The notes under the pieces were generated by a model. That model worked only from the letters and a program-made list of their open reading frames with translations, searched no databases and was not told the origin of the DNA. Shown here piece after piece: positions 31,240 to 43,044 of a stretch of DNA of 64,000 nucleotides; the stretch's first letter is position 1, and each line of letters starts with the position of its first letter. Source of the stretch: Chenopodium formosanum (taxonomy: Eukaryota > Streptophyta > Magnoliopsida > Caryophyllales > Amaranthaceae); NCBI GenBank assembly GCA_024500155.1, contig CM044857.1:40566001-40630000 (forward strand), in the 5' to 3' direction. Position numbers and translations under genes: made by a program.

Positions 31240-33870
31240 ATGGCTGATAGTATCCTCACCAATCTAGCCCAGCAATTGGGAGCCCTTGCTTTGGAAGAAT
31301 ACAAAGTGTTAAAGGGTGTGGGAGATGATCTCAAATCTCTCGAAAAAGAGTTGAGATTCATGAAGAAATTCTTAAGAAATTCCGAGGGAAAACAGCAAGA
31401 TCATGAATTAGTGAGGGAGTTGGTGAATCAAATAAAAGAGGTTGCTTTTGAGGCTGAGGATATAATTGAAACTTTCCTCCTAAATGTTGAGACACAACGA
31501 GGAAGGACAGCATTTGGGAGGGTCTTACACGGCCCAGGGTATGCAATGATGCTCCATGGAGTGGCGAAAAGAATTGATGTTATCAAAGGGGACATCAATG
31601 GAATATATGCTAATAAGGAAAAGTATGGGATTGAGATAGGCGAGGGAAGTATGAATCCGCACTTTGAGGCCACCCTTCAAAGGCGGAGAAAGGAGGTTGA
31701 TGAAGAAATGGTGGGTTTTGAGGACGTGACTGACACCTTGTTAGAGCAGCTCACAGAAGGATCAACTGGATTGGAAATCATTTCGATAGTTGGGATGGGT
31801 GGCCTAGGGAAGACGACAATTGCCAAGACGCTATTCAACAACAGGATCATCAAAGACCATTTTAAGAGCCATGCTTGGGTGTCAGTATCCGAAGAATACA
31901 ACACAAGTCAGGTCATCACTGATATCCTTAATAGAGTGGCACCCAACATGAATGGCTTGGAGGATTTGGGAAATGACAAGTTGAAGGAGACACTAGGAGA
32001 CCGCCTCAAGGACAAAAAGTACATAGTCTTCTTGGATGACGTATGGCAACAAAGCATGTGGGATGAAGTAAAGGCTTACTTCCCCAACAACAGAAATGGG
32101 AGTAGGATTGTCATCACCACCCGTATAGCTCAAGTGGCAAGGCATGCTAGTCATAGAGAGCCTCATTTTCTCCGATTTTTTACCCCAGAAGAGAGTTGGG
32201 AACTTTTTGAAAAGAATGTGTTTCGAGGGGATCCTTTTCCTTCGAACCTCAAATCCTTAGGGAAGAACATCTTGGAGAGATGCAAGGGTTTACCCTTGTC
32301 CATTGTGGTTATAGCGAGTATGTTAGCTAGCCAAGAGAAGTCGGAAAGGATATGGGAAAGGACACTTCAGGATGTGAGTGTTCACCTTGGCAAAGATGAA
32401 GCATGCCTGGAGATACTGGCTTTAAGTTACCATAATTTACCGGTAGAGTTAAAACCATGCTTTCTCTATTTTGCAGCCTTTCCTGAGGATCATGAGATGT
32501 CTGTTCGAAGGTTGATTGCCTTATGGCTGGCTGAGGGGTTCATACAACCACTTGGAGAGCTGACTCTAGAGGAGGTAGCTGAGAGCTACCTAGATGCCCT
32601 TATTGATCGAAGTTTGGTCCAAGGTGGAACTTTGAGAGCAGATGGCGGACTCAAGACTTGTCGCATTCATGATCTAATACGAGATCTTTGCATTAGAGAA
32701 GCTAGAGGAGAAAACTTCATGTGGGCAGCTTCTAAGATCAATAATCCCTCCTTGGTCTTAAACAAAAGCAAGCCAAGAAGGTTGTCAATCCATCGCCACA
32801 CAACACGTACAATTCTATCAAAAGAATGGGAGCCTTCTTCAATACGAGCATTCTTATCCTTTGAATCCCAAAATACCTATGTGAGCTCAACATTCTGGAA
32901 GAAGTTGTACACCGAATACAAGCTGCTAAGAGTCTTGGACTTGGGAGTAGCCATTAAAATTGAAACTATGCCAAACGACATCAGTCGTCTCTTCAATTTG
33001 AGGTACTTAAGGTTTTTTCTTGTCGATCTTAACATTCCATATGCAATATATTATCTTCGAAACCTCCAAATTCTTTTTGTAGAGGGTAATGCATCACATA
33101 ATATTTCTATGGGATCGCTACTAGAGCTACAAAAGTTGCAGCAACTCATCTTAGGAAATAGCATTACTAGGCTATATGGTAACCCAACAACTATGCTACC
33201 CAAGAAGCAACTCAATAGCCTTCGAGCCTTAACTTCCATTTACCCTGATAGTGTTTTCGAATGTGCTATAATGAATGGACTTTGTCCGAATCTTAGAAAA
33301 ATCTCGGTAAGTTGTTCCCAAGACCATGAATGGTCATTAAAGAACTTCCTAGCAAGTTTACATCATCTCCAATCTTTGAAAATATCCTTCTTAGATGCCT
33401 TTCACAACAAAATTATATTCAAAGGTGTTAGTGAAGCCGAACTTCCATTATCCCTCACCAAGATTACATTGAAATTGTCCGGATGGTTAGAGGATGTCCT
33501 ACATATGCTTGGCAAGTTTCCCAACCTTCGCATCCTTAAACTAGTAGATGTGAATTATTCCGGCCTTACTATAAGAGAAGGTTCATTCCCAAGACTTCAT
33601 ACCCTCCATTTGGACAATCTCCGTGGAGGAAATGTGACAGTGCATCATCCTACGCTTCATGGCCAAGCAGAGCCAGGATGTACACAACTACGCCATCTCT
33701 TTGTTAAAAGATGTACTTGTATATTTGACAAGTATCTATTCATGCTGCCTAGCCTTAGAGATGTTGAAGTTTTGTGGCCAGACCCTTCTTTGGCACAAAA
33801 GTTGGAGGAAGTAAAACAAGAAAACAAAAATAAGTCACAGTATAGGCTTCTAGTCTACAAAGGTGAATAA
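31240..33870 (+). CDS. CC-NB-LRR disease resistance protein (RPP13/Rx-type)
   Basis: A single open exon of 876 codons. NLR proteins of this class are intracellular immune receptors that detect pathogen effectors and trigger cell death. Domains in order: Rx-type coiled coil (residues 1-135, EDVID-like EAEDIIETF near 71-79), NB-ARC (about 160-480) and C-terminal LRRs (about 520-860). NB-ARC motifs are P-loop GMGGLGKTT (185-193), kinase-2 IVFLDDVW (262-269), RNBS-B NGSRIVITTR (286-295), GLPL (350-353) and RNBS-D KPCFLYFAAFPED (405-417). The MHD position reads IHD (476-478). The LRRs are irregular, as is common in this class. There are no stops or shifts and the length is normal for the class. 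The first ATG is conserved in sense (MADSIL). A MULE begins 180 bp downstream. The pathogen recognised cannot be inferred. Confidence 0.95.
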   Translation: MADSILTNLAQQLGALALEEYKVLKGVGDDLKSLEKELRFMKKFLRNSEGKQQDHELVRELVNQIKEVAFEAEDIIETFLLNVETQRGRTAFGRVLHGPGYAMMLHGVAKRIDVIKGDINGIYANKEKYGIEIGEGSMNPHFEATLQRRRKEVDEEMVGFEDVTDTLLEQLTEGSTGLEIISIVGMGGLGKTTIAKTLFNNRIIKDHFKSHAWVSVSEEYNTSQVITDILNRVAPNMNGLEDLGNDKLKETLGDRLKDKKYIVFLDDVWQQSMWDEVKAYFPNNRNGSRIVITTRIAQVARHASHREPHFLRFFTPEESWELFEKNVFRGDPFPSNLKSLGKNILERCKGLPLSIVVIASMLASQEKSERIWERTLQDVSVHLGKDEACLEILALSYHNLPVELKPCFLYFAAFPEDHEMSVRRLIALWLAEGFIQPLGELTLEEVAESYLDALIDRSLVQGGTLRADGGLKTCRIHDLIRDLCIREARGENFMWAASKINNPSLVLNKSKPRRLSIHRHTTRTILSKEWEPSSIRAFLSFESQNTYVSSTFWKKLYTEYKLLRVLDLGVAIKIETMPNDISRLFNLRYLRFFLVDLNIPYAIYYLRNLQILFVEGNASHNISMGSLLELQKLQQLILGNSITRLYGNPTTMLPKKQLNSLRALTSIYPDSVFECAIMNGLCPNLRKISVSCSQDHEWSLKNFLASLHHLQSLKISFLDAFHNKIIFKGVSEAELPLSLTKITLKLSGWLEDVLHMLGKFPNLRILKLVDVNYSGLTIREGSFPRLHTLHLDNLRGGNVTVHHPTLHGQAEPGCTQLRHLFVKRCTCIFDKYLFMLPSLRDVEVLWPDPSLAQKLEEVKQENKNKSQYRLLVYKGE

Positions 33871-34310
33871 CATCACCAATGTATGTATGTTTGTTCAAGG
33901 AATTGTCCGTTGTCGACGTTACCAAAATAATATGTATCCCTAATAGTTTGTAGTTTGCAAAATTCATTATTTATCATGTAGAATTTGAAACCTAGTCTTA
34001 AAAATACGAGTATTGTAAATTAAAATATTGCTAAAACTCTCAAATTAGGTGAAAATTCTACAATGTCATTCTTTAAAAATGACACCACAATTTGCTAATT
34101 TGGCAAAATATAATTAGCCTATATTTTGTATTTTTATTTTCATTTTGAATTATTTTCGATGTCCACAATGTATTAAAATTGTATTCTTTTTGTATTATTT
34201 TAAATACATGTATTTTTTTAGAAATACATAATTATAAATAATGAAAATGTATTTTTATAATATAAATTAATTTTCAAATTTATAATTATAATTAGAAATC
34301 ATCATGATAA

Positions 34311-34495
34311 AAATTGTTCACCATCATTGTTCGATGATCATCGTTCACCATTGTTCTATCATCATCGTTCGATCATATGGTTCATCATTGTTCGATCTTT
34401 GTTGGTCTGCGTTCATCATCATGGTTCATCATTGTTCGATCGTCATCGTTCATCACTGTTTGATCATATCATTCATCATTGTTCATCAATCATGT
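34311..34495 (+). repeat. TCATCATTGTTCGATCATCG minisatellite
   Basis: A run of degenerate 14-30 bp units built on CATCATTGTTCGATCATC occupies the left inner part of the MULE. It creates a false open frame rich in His and Ile. No spacers of unique sequence separate the units, so it is not a CRISPR array. Confidence 0.7.
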
Positions 34496-35853
34496 CATAG
34501 ATTAGCCCCCTATTCCCAAATAAATTAAATGTTAGTTGGTGATAAATTCGCAAATTCCAACTAAAATCGTGATAAAAATTCGAAAACAAATTGTACTGTG
34601 TGTTTGCATTTTGTTTTTTGCGGTTTTTGATTTTAGGTTTTCGTTTGTAAAAAAATCTCAAATAACAATCTTATTTATAAGTATTTCCAATGGACTAATT
34701 CCGCTTTAAATGGTTCGAAAATATGATTTATGTGGACTCAAATTGTGCAATTTTGTCAAAGAACAAGGAGTATCAAGTTTGTAGAAGATAAAGTGGGTCA
34801 AATTTTTTTACCTACCGCAACCCCTGTTTGATCTTATAAATGTAATTAAGTTTTCTCGAAATTGTTTGTGGGTTAGGTAATGACTTAAACTATTTTTGGA
34901 CATTACATAGGATTTGATAAAGAACAATATATAGCTAAAAAAAAAAAAGGTGAACTTAACAATAAAAGCTAATTTTTGAATTTTTTGGTAAACTCTTATA
35001 TGTGAAGGTTTTTTGATTTTTTTAAAAAACATTCTTTTAAATGTCATTAATGAATTTTTTTAAGAGAGAATATTTCTCTATAAAATTGCTAAATAAACGG
35101 GCAAATCATATAACAAAGCTATATTTGTATAATTTTGTAAACAAAAAAAATAAATATATGATATATATATAAAAATGGCAAAAAAAACGTGTTTCTTAAC
35201 AATGAAAAAAAGGATGGGTCCTAAAATTATGGATGTAGATGTATAATTATGAATATCCCAATATTATAGCCACTAATTTATATGCCCAAGATTTCAAAAT
35301 TATTTTTTCTAAAATATAATAAGATAATTATCCCATAAATATTTTTTGCTAAAATGATATGATAAAAATTCCAAAAAAAAAAATTTCTAAAATATAATAA
35401 GATAAGATCCAAAAACATTTTTTGCTAAAATTATATAATAACAATTCCATAAATCACTTTTTTGTTATACGATTAGTGTACAAGTAGATTTCAACTACAA
35501 AATTAAAACTAAAATTTTAAGATAATGACCTAACTAAATACAGGTGATTACCTAACGACAAACAGATTACAAAAATCGCAAAACAAGATTCTGGATCAAA
35601 TCGAGCGAAAAAAAAAATACTTGAACTCTAAATCGAAGAGCAAACCCTCATTATCCATTCATTGTTTAAAAAAAATTGAAAGATCTGCATTTTACATCAT
35701 CATAATACACGTTCCTAATGCTTTTTTCATTCTCAAAATTATCCAATAATGTGATTTTTACATTAATCAAAATTATCACCCTAAAACAAAATTTGTAAAC
35801 GAATTTGGACGGGATCTTTGACGGAATTTTGGTCTGCGTTGCGAATAGATTAT

Positions 35854-35914
35854 ACAAGATTATGGGAGTGGTGTTTTTTTTTTTTTTTTTTTTTGACAAG
35901 ATTATGGGAGTGGT
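35854..35914 (-). repeat. Poly(A)-only insertion with a 19-bp perfect target duplication
   Basis: ACAAGATTATGGGAGTGGT occurs at 35854-35872 and again, perfectly, at 35896-35914. Between the copies there are only a G, a run of T and a G. On the minus strand this is a bare A tail between direct repeats, the outline of a retroposition with no body. Confidence 0.6.
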
Positions 35915-36368
35915 TAATTACTATCATGAATGAAGAACAATGATGAATTTTTTAATTTCTAAATTTTAATTATAATTTAATTTTCCAACTATAATTACAT
36001 ATTCTTTAAAAAAAAATACATGTATTTACCATTATACAAATACATATAGCATATTTAGGCTTTTAAAAATAAATCAAAAATATAACAATCATAACATGAC
36101 ACATCATCATGTTATGGTGTCATTTTTTAGTAGAAACATTACAAATTAGGTGTCCAAATCATGTTTGAGTTATATTTGGTCTGTGATGATGAGTTGAGAA
36201 TTGAGATGTGTTCAACGAAGTTCACGTGGATTGAATTCGAGCTCAGGTCACTTTGAGTTTGAACATTTCAAGTCTAAGGGATTTTTTTTCTTACAAGATT
36301 TTGGACAGCAATGATACTATTAGAAAATGAACAAGCATATACTACGTACTTTTAGTATTAATTGATAA

Positions 36369-37043
36369 CTAGTTTTTTTGCCCGGACGATGCCCCGGGGT
36401 CATTCTTTGTAAATAAAAATAATATAACAAAATAAAGTAAAATAAATTGGTGGTTTAATAAAAAAAAATATATCATTTGTTAATTTTTGTAAATATAATT
36501 GAACATCATAATTCATTATTTAATATGCAGTAGCGTAAATGTTATATCAAATCAGTTTGTTTTATTTGTTAAAGGAAATTTTATTTCAGCTATATATCAT
36601 AAAAAATTTCTTAAAAGTAACATATTTCGTGGTTAAAAGAAAAAACCTTAATTTAAAATTTGGGTTACATATTTTAAATTCTTAACTATAACCTATATGA
36701 ATTAAGGTTGAGTAACTAAAAGAAATGAAATTAATTTTATAATCATATTGTTGTTAAAATATACACATATAAGTGGGCAATTTTAATTTTAGAATTTATG
36801 AACATGAATAACTCTTTTTAATACAACTTTATTGTCAAAAGATTTGTTGTTGGAGTGGTGGTTAAAGTATAGATTTAATGAAGATGAAATTATGGGTTCA
36901 AACATTAATACTAAGAAATTAAATTTTTTTGGGTGGAAACATTGGTGATTAGTAATAGTAGCTGACATGGCAACACGTGGCGAGATTTGACAACATGTGG
37001 CAAGATAACAATGCTTGCCATTGAGTTTTAATATATATATTGA
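36369..37043 (-). mobile_element. Short non-autonomous Helitron
   Basis: Read on the minus strand, the 5' end is TCAATATATATATTAAAACTC after host A, followed by CACATG and CACGTG words in a GC-richer block. The 3' end has a hairpin of CCCGG and CCGGG arms (36381-36397) and CTAG before host T. The total is 675 bp with no coding content. The end pattern matches the larger Helitron at 21837-26268, whose 5' end also has a TTAATACTAAAAC-type start. Confidence 0.75.
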
Positions 37044-39979
37044 TTGATATTGATAAGGCTATAAATGATTAAATGGCCATTTACTGTAATTGGGCCTGGA
37101 AGCATGCCTCCAAAATGAGATAAGAGCTGCCATGCTAATTAATTATGGGTCTACTGGACTTGCACCATTCATCCTAAATTAATTATGCTAATTATCTCCA
37201 AAGTGAGATAATAATATGCGTTAGGACGTATGGGCTTGGCGTCTATATATTGACAACTTGCACGGTTCATCCTAAATTAATAGTCATATAAGCAAATTGT
37301 ATAGGCGATCACTAAAATCCCTTTATTCTACAATCGAAAAATATATAGTATGTGAATATTATTTTCAAATGGAAAGAGTCGAGTAGAATACGGAGAAAAA
37401 CGAAACCAAAGATAAACTTAAATTAAGCTTACACTATGTATGAGTCATCTTTTGGGTGGCTCAATCTACCTCTCTACCACGTCATTATTTGTGGTCATGT
37501 TTTATCATTTGCCAACGTCAAAACATTTTAGGCTTAGTCCGTACACATTCATTTTTTCCATCAAACGTACTGTTTCCGTATATATCATCTATTTGACTTT
37601 AAGAACTCGAACTATAGAGGATAAGATTTATCATGAATTCAAGATGATTTATATAGAGAACTATCACTTTACCAACCAAACCTAACTTATAAATACATAC
37701 TCTTAACAATTAACCTAATGTTTGAAATATGTGGACATTAAATGTCACAAGTCGGTTGGAATTGCTTGTTCTAATAAATGTATATAAGGTAGCTGGATTA
37801 TTTGTTTAAAAGGAATAATAAAATATATGTAATAAAATTAAGTGATCAATCGACCTTACAAGATTATACTGAATTTTTGTTGGTAAGAATTGATTTTAAC
37901 CACCATAGGATCAAAAAAAAAAAAAAAAACCATAGGGTCGAGCTCTATGAATGATCTTTATGAAGCACGTCATGAATGACTCATGAGCACAAGTTAGATA
38001 CAATCACACAACACGATTGAGGGCACAATGTACTATGCACGTTAGGTTATAGGTGTCTTTACAAGTTTATAGCATAACACAAGAGGATTGTCTATACAAG
38101 TTTATAACACAACATGAGATATAACTCGGTGCAAGTTGTCATGAAATTTAAGTATAAGAATAACATAAGCACACGCCATAACATACATATTACATATGTG
38201 ATAGATATATGGGTTGTGTTGTGCCTATCAGCCTATTGACACGGAGCATAAGTATGTAACTATTTGCATATACGCTCTCATGAAATTTGACATATGTAGC
38301 TATCAAAGAGTCCTTGGTGCTGCACTAAAGTAGCAAGTACGAGTAGTTCATAATTTATGATTTTCGATAATAACCAATGTATTGTAATAACACGGAGAAG
38401 CATCATGTAGAAAACTCCATCTATAAAATGACAAAGCTATTTTTAAAACGAAAATGATGGATCATATCAACTAAGTTCCAACTAAATAGACGTGTATAGT
38501 ATAGTCTAACGCAATCAATTGGTTAATTACTACTACATTGTTTATCCAATTGCCTACTACAAATATTATTTTCAATAATTAATTAAAAATTGACTCAACA
38601 AAATATAATATCTCATAGACTTTAGACAAAATATTTGAAAAGTATTTATAAAGGGCGAAAAGAACTATACTTAAAGATGGGGAGAATCAACATGAAATAT
38701 GTCATGCTAATAAAGAACATCTTCACACTTCATGTTTAGTGTATTTTACGGTCATTCCATTAGTTCTAATTGCAAATCTTAATCACGCCGACAAATCATT
38801 ATCATTAGCTGGCTGAGATTTTAGCTTGATCGATTAGAAGTTTAGAACCGCTATATTAATAACCATTTAATATTACGGAGTATCTTCGAGAATATTATTA
38901 GAATATTATTCTCATAATTTAGGATTTTTAATTATGCACGGAGTAATACATTACTTAGTATCATATTAAAATTAACAATTTTTCTAACATTATTAAATTG
39001 TCTACAATATTATAACACTTGTATAGATTGATCAATGACAAACGTTTCAATTTAGATGGTTTCTTGTAATATTACATGGTATCACAAACAAGTCGTAAAT
39101 ATCTTCATTCATCAAATTTTTCTATTATATATTGATATCGTGGGATATGTAAATATTTAATAATCCATTGTGTGAATTAGCTTAATTGACTAGCTAGTTG
39201 TCAATTAAAATGCCAAAAGCTATTCTCTTGACTATAAATAAAATAATACAAGTCGTTTATCTATGATATTATGATAACATTATTTGATGTTTTTAATATG
39301 TCATTACGCACGGATCGACCAATGTATATTTTTAAAGAAAATTTAAAATCATATACTGATTCATTAACATCGTAATATTACTGTACATATTACGAGTATG
39401 CATGAATATACTACCCTTAGGTATCCTCTATTACATACTCCGTATGTTGAAATGATTAATAAGATCTCATACCATGTTACGGAGTAATATCTTTTCCGGA
39501 CACAAATATCTCATCATATGGGAGTACAAAATAAAGTGTGAACACAATACTATCGAGTGTAATATAAAATGCCAGAGAAAGTAAGATCGACTTGGGTTTA
39601 CTGAATTGAATATGATGAAAATGGTTGACAATAGTAGTTGACAATATGCTCAAGTTACATCTAGCCTCGATAATTGTGAATGGTTGACTATTTGGCAAGC
39701 TAAGTGAATTATTGAAAATAAAACGTTGACTATCCCCATGAACATTAATAATATTGTACGTCGTAGCATGTTATAATGAATTGATGAACTGACTAACTAA
39801 GAATATTTTTATTAAATACTCCGTAATACATTAATTAATATATACTCCGTACTCTACAAGTTATGGGAGTAGAGTCCAGTACGTAATAATAAGTTGATAG
39901 ATTTATATTATACACACAATTTCAAATACTAAGGCTAATCCGAGATCTTCAAGTTGAATTTAAAATTAAAAAGTTAATA
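37044..39979. other. Long AT-rich intergenic region
   Basis: No supported gene. The frame at 37440-37685 is not protein-like in context. Notable features are an A17 tract between near-direct repeats CCATAGGATC and CCATAGGGTC (37903-37939) and at least six copies of TACTCCGTA or its complement between 38873 and 39850. Confidence 0.5.
37903..37939 (+). repeat. A17 tract between near-identical direct repeats
   Basis: CCATAGGATC (37903-37912), A17, then CCATAGGGTC (37930-37939): 9 of 10 flanking bases agree. It is similar in form to the poly(A)-only insertions at 25224 and 35854. Confidence 0.4.
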
Positions 39980-40238
39980 CTCCTTTCGTGTCACAATGAT
40001 ATTCCTGTTTGGAATCTTTAACTTTTTAAAAATAAGAGGGAATTTTTTAAATTTCTCTCAATCTATAAGAACAAATATAGACATGTGGGATCTAGTTTGA
40101 TTCGTCTTGATGAGTATATTATTAATATCTAACTTTTATAATTTTTGCTAATGTGATACTAAAAATATTTGCGGTCAAAAATAGATAAAAATTTACATCG
40201 ATTTACGTAAACAGGAACATTATTATGAACGGAGGGAG
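39980..40238. mobile_element. Stowaway-like MITE
   Basis: The ends CTCCTTTCGTGTCACAATGA and, in complement, CTCCCTCCGTTCATAATAATG are inverted repeats with the CTCC(C/T)TCCG signature of Stowaway. Both sides have the TA target. The element is 259 bp and non-coding. Confidence 0.8.
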
Positions 40239-40629
40239 TATATATAAGCTTGACTAATTAATAAGTTCATACAAGCTTAAGGTTTTATTAGTCAAAATAA
40301 TAGCTAATTAATCATCACCGGCAATATATATTTTATGTTATTGTTACCATTTTCATTTCTTTGATTTAGAGCTACATGTAAAGAGCTTTTGCCTTATACG
40401 TAGTAAATATAACAGTTATTTAATTATGAAAATGTTATTGGCCAATTATGTTGAATTTCAAACTTTTTTACGTAGCTAACGACCAGGACGATTAAGTTGG
40501 AATAATGCAAATACAGACAAGTAGGCTTAATGAGCAGGGTTTACGGAGATTAATAAAGAGTAATTTAATTAACTTTTCTTGGCAAAGGTTCTTTGAATCA
40601 ACTTATTAGAATTTCTATATCACCTCTTA

Positions 40630-40792
40630 AGAGTCTGTTCTCTTCAGATTATTTTCAATTCAGTTCACCTCCAATAATTTAAGTTCAATTCAGTTCTTAA
40701 TTTCCTTCTCTCATAAAATATTCAGTTTAATTCAGTTCAATTCCAATAAGTTCAGTTCATTTCAACTCAATTCAATCAATCAGAACAAGCCC
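40630..40792. mobile_element. MITE with TTCAGTTCAATTCAG repeats
   Basis: The left end AGAGTCTGTTCTCTTCAG and, in complement, the right end GGGCTTGTTCTGATTG form a weak inverted repeat. TTA stands on both sides. The interior is TTCAGTTCAATTCA repeats around CTTCTCTCATAAA. The same interior occurs at 42877-43044, and related repeats occur in inverted sense at 27159-27489. Confidence 0.55.
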
Positions 40793-41979
40793 TTAGTCTC
40801 AACATACTTTCAAATAATATCAAATCTTCCATACCATGCATCAAATGAAAATGAAAACACATGTATGTATAAATATTGTCCTTAATTTTAGTAGATACTT
40901 GTATATCATTTGCAATAAATCTAAGTTATTCTATAATATGTCTTGACTCATCAACCAAACTCTAACATAATGTTAAATCATACACAATAATGGATTTTAC
41001 TAGTTTGGAATAAAAACTAACAATATTAATTACACTGTGCAGGATCAATTTGTTTTACTACCGTGTCACATATTCTTAATTTTCCAAAATTATTGGCCTA
41101 ATTAAGACAAAATAAACATAGTTTGTTATATGATGATTATAAGTCAATCAAATATTACTCAATTTGGATAATTGGATACCAAATAAACTTATAAACATAT
41201 CCATAAAGATCCATACGCTGACTTCCAAAAACAAACATGAGAAGATCAGAAATATAGTGATCTCATAGAGCTACCAATTCTTAAGCAAACCCATGTTGGA
41301 CCAATCTTTCGTATAACACAAGATATTTATGTATGAAATATACAAAGAGTACATTAATAAATTTGGCAAGTTGGTTAGTTACGTGTGGCTTGAAGTGCAT
41401 AAAAGTATATAACTAAATCTAAGTGTGACTTTTACATCTTATAAATCTTGAAAGTCAGTTTAGAAAAAACATGAAAGAACGCTTTCATTAGGTAAGAGTG
41501 TGACAGTTCTATATATCGACATCAAATAACATGAATACATGATTGTGATTAATAATATATACTACTAATAAATTAATAATGGAGTATAGTAGGCCTAATC
41601 TCAAGACATGTACAATTTCTTACCAATGCATTGGGGCTTTAAGAAGAAATGCTCGTACTTGCTTCCCCATAACATTGTCAATAAGATTCGAACTCCAAAT
41701 CAATACGTATTATTTTTGTTATACAATATACATGGTTCCTCGATAGTTACAACAAAAACAAGCAATTGTATCTGGTTTGAGGCCTTCCAATTTCAGGGGC
41801 TCTCTACAGTAACACACTTTGCACACCCTTAATATGTCATTGACACTTGATGATTTTCTAACTATTAAAGGGTGTTTTATAGTAAAGTTATGAGGTATAC
41901 ACTTTGATTTGTCCATATATATGGCTAAACATACTAGTACTAGAACAAATATTATACTTGCACTAACATTTAAATAATA
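40793..41979. other. Intergenic DNA
   Basis: AT-rich. The frame at 41608-41832 shows no family features. No repeat ends were found. Confidence 0.5.
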
Positions 41980-42231
41980 CTTCCTCTATTTTTTTTAGTT
42001 GACGCCGTTTGACTTTTACACTATTCATACAACACGCTTTGACTCGCTTTTGTGGTTTATAGATGCGATAAATATTTCGTGGAATTTTGTTTGAATCGTT
42101 TCAATGTATATTTTATTAATATCCACTTTTTATAATTTTACAATATTGATAATTAGAGATATTAATCGTTTAAAACATGAATTGACAAACATAATAATAA
42201 AAAAATGTCAACTAAAAAAAAACCGAGGAAG
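41980..42231. mobile_element. Stowaway-like MITE
   Basis: The left end CTTCCTCTATTTTTTTTAGT and, in complement, the right end CTTCCTCGGTTTTTTTTTAG continue into AGTTGAC on both sides. TA flanks the 252-bp element. It is non-coding. Confidence 0.8.
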
Positions 42232-42233
42232 TA

Positions 42234-42876
42234 TGTTATACATAATGTACATAATGTCTTAACTAAAATATCAATATCCCTACTATAAAAAATATCAAAA
42301 TATCCCTATCTTAAAATAGCCAGAACAACAAAAAAAGCTTTCTGAACATAACTAGCTACAAGGTGCATCACGCGATTTAGCCACCTAGTAGCATATAAAA
42401 ATGATTTACATGCTTGAAAAATGATTAGTACTATTGTCCTATACTATACCTCAAATAGTAATTATACTCTATTGATGGTATAAAAAAAAAATAAAGTGAT
42501 AACTCTGATAAGAGATTCATTCATAGTTTTAAAAAACAAAAATGATAAGAGGCTGGGATTAGTAGGAAATAGCTGGCATGCAGCAATATAACTATAAAAG
42601 AGGGCCCCTTTAACAAGAAGAACAACTGTCGATTATCGTGGTTGAGTTAGATAATGCAGTAATAAGTTGCCTTCTTTTCAAAGTTTTATGAAAGCAACAA
42701 AAATCCAACTTTTTATTAGTGTTTTTTTCACGCTGATGGTAACAACCATTTATATTTTCTGCAGTTTTTTTGGTTGTTTTGTATAGTGAGGGACTGAGGG
42801 TGAAATTAAGCCAATGTGATTTTTCACCTAATGTTATTATTATCCTATCAAGAATTTACAACTTAAAAGCTCGTAG
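42234..42876. other. Intergenic DNA
   Basis: AT-rich with no supported gene, signal or repeat end. Confidence 0.5.
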
Positions 42877-43044
42877 GTATTGTTCTCTTCAGCTTAATTT
42901 CAGTTCAGTTCTGCTCCAATCAGTTCAGCTCAGTTTAGTTATTGATTTCCTTCTCTCATAAACAATTCATTCAGCTCTATTTAGTTTAGTTCAGTTTATT
43001 TTAACTCCAATTACTTCAGTTCAGTTCAGTAAAAATCAGAACAG
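42877..43044. mobile_element. MITE, second copy of the TTCAGTTCAG family
   Basis: It shares TGTTCTCTTCAG, TTCAGTTCAGTT, TTTCCTTCTCTCATAAA and CAGAACA in the same order as 40630-40792. The ends are degenerate, so the boundaries may be off by several bases. Confidence 0.5.

Larger units (their letters stand above)
34051..36142. mobile_element. Non-autonomous MULE with long terminal inverted repeats
   Basis: A 2092-bp element flanked by the 9-bp duplication AAATTAGGT (34042-34050 and 36143-36151), the length typical of Mutator-like elements. The ends begin with G and form inverted repeats of more than 200 bp. Shared words are AAAAATGACACCA near each tip and AAATACATGTATTTTTTT further in. No transposase can be read. 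The interior holds a minisatellite and a small poly(T) insertion. It lies just after the NLR gene. Confidence 0.85.
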
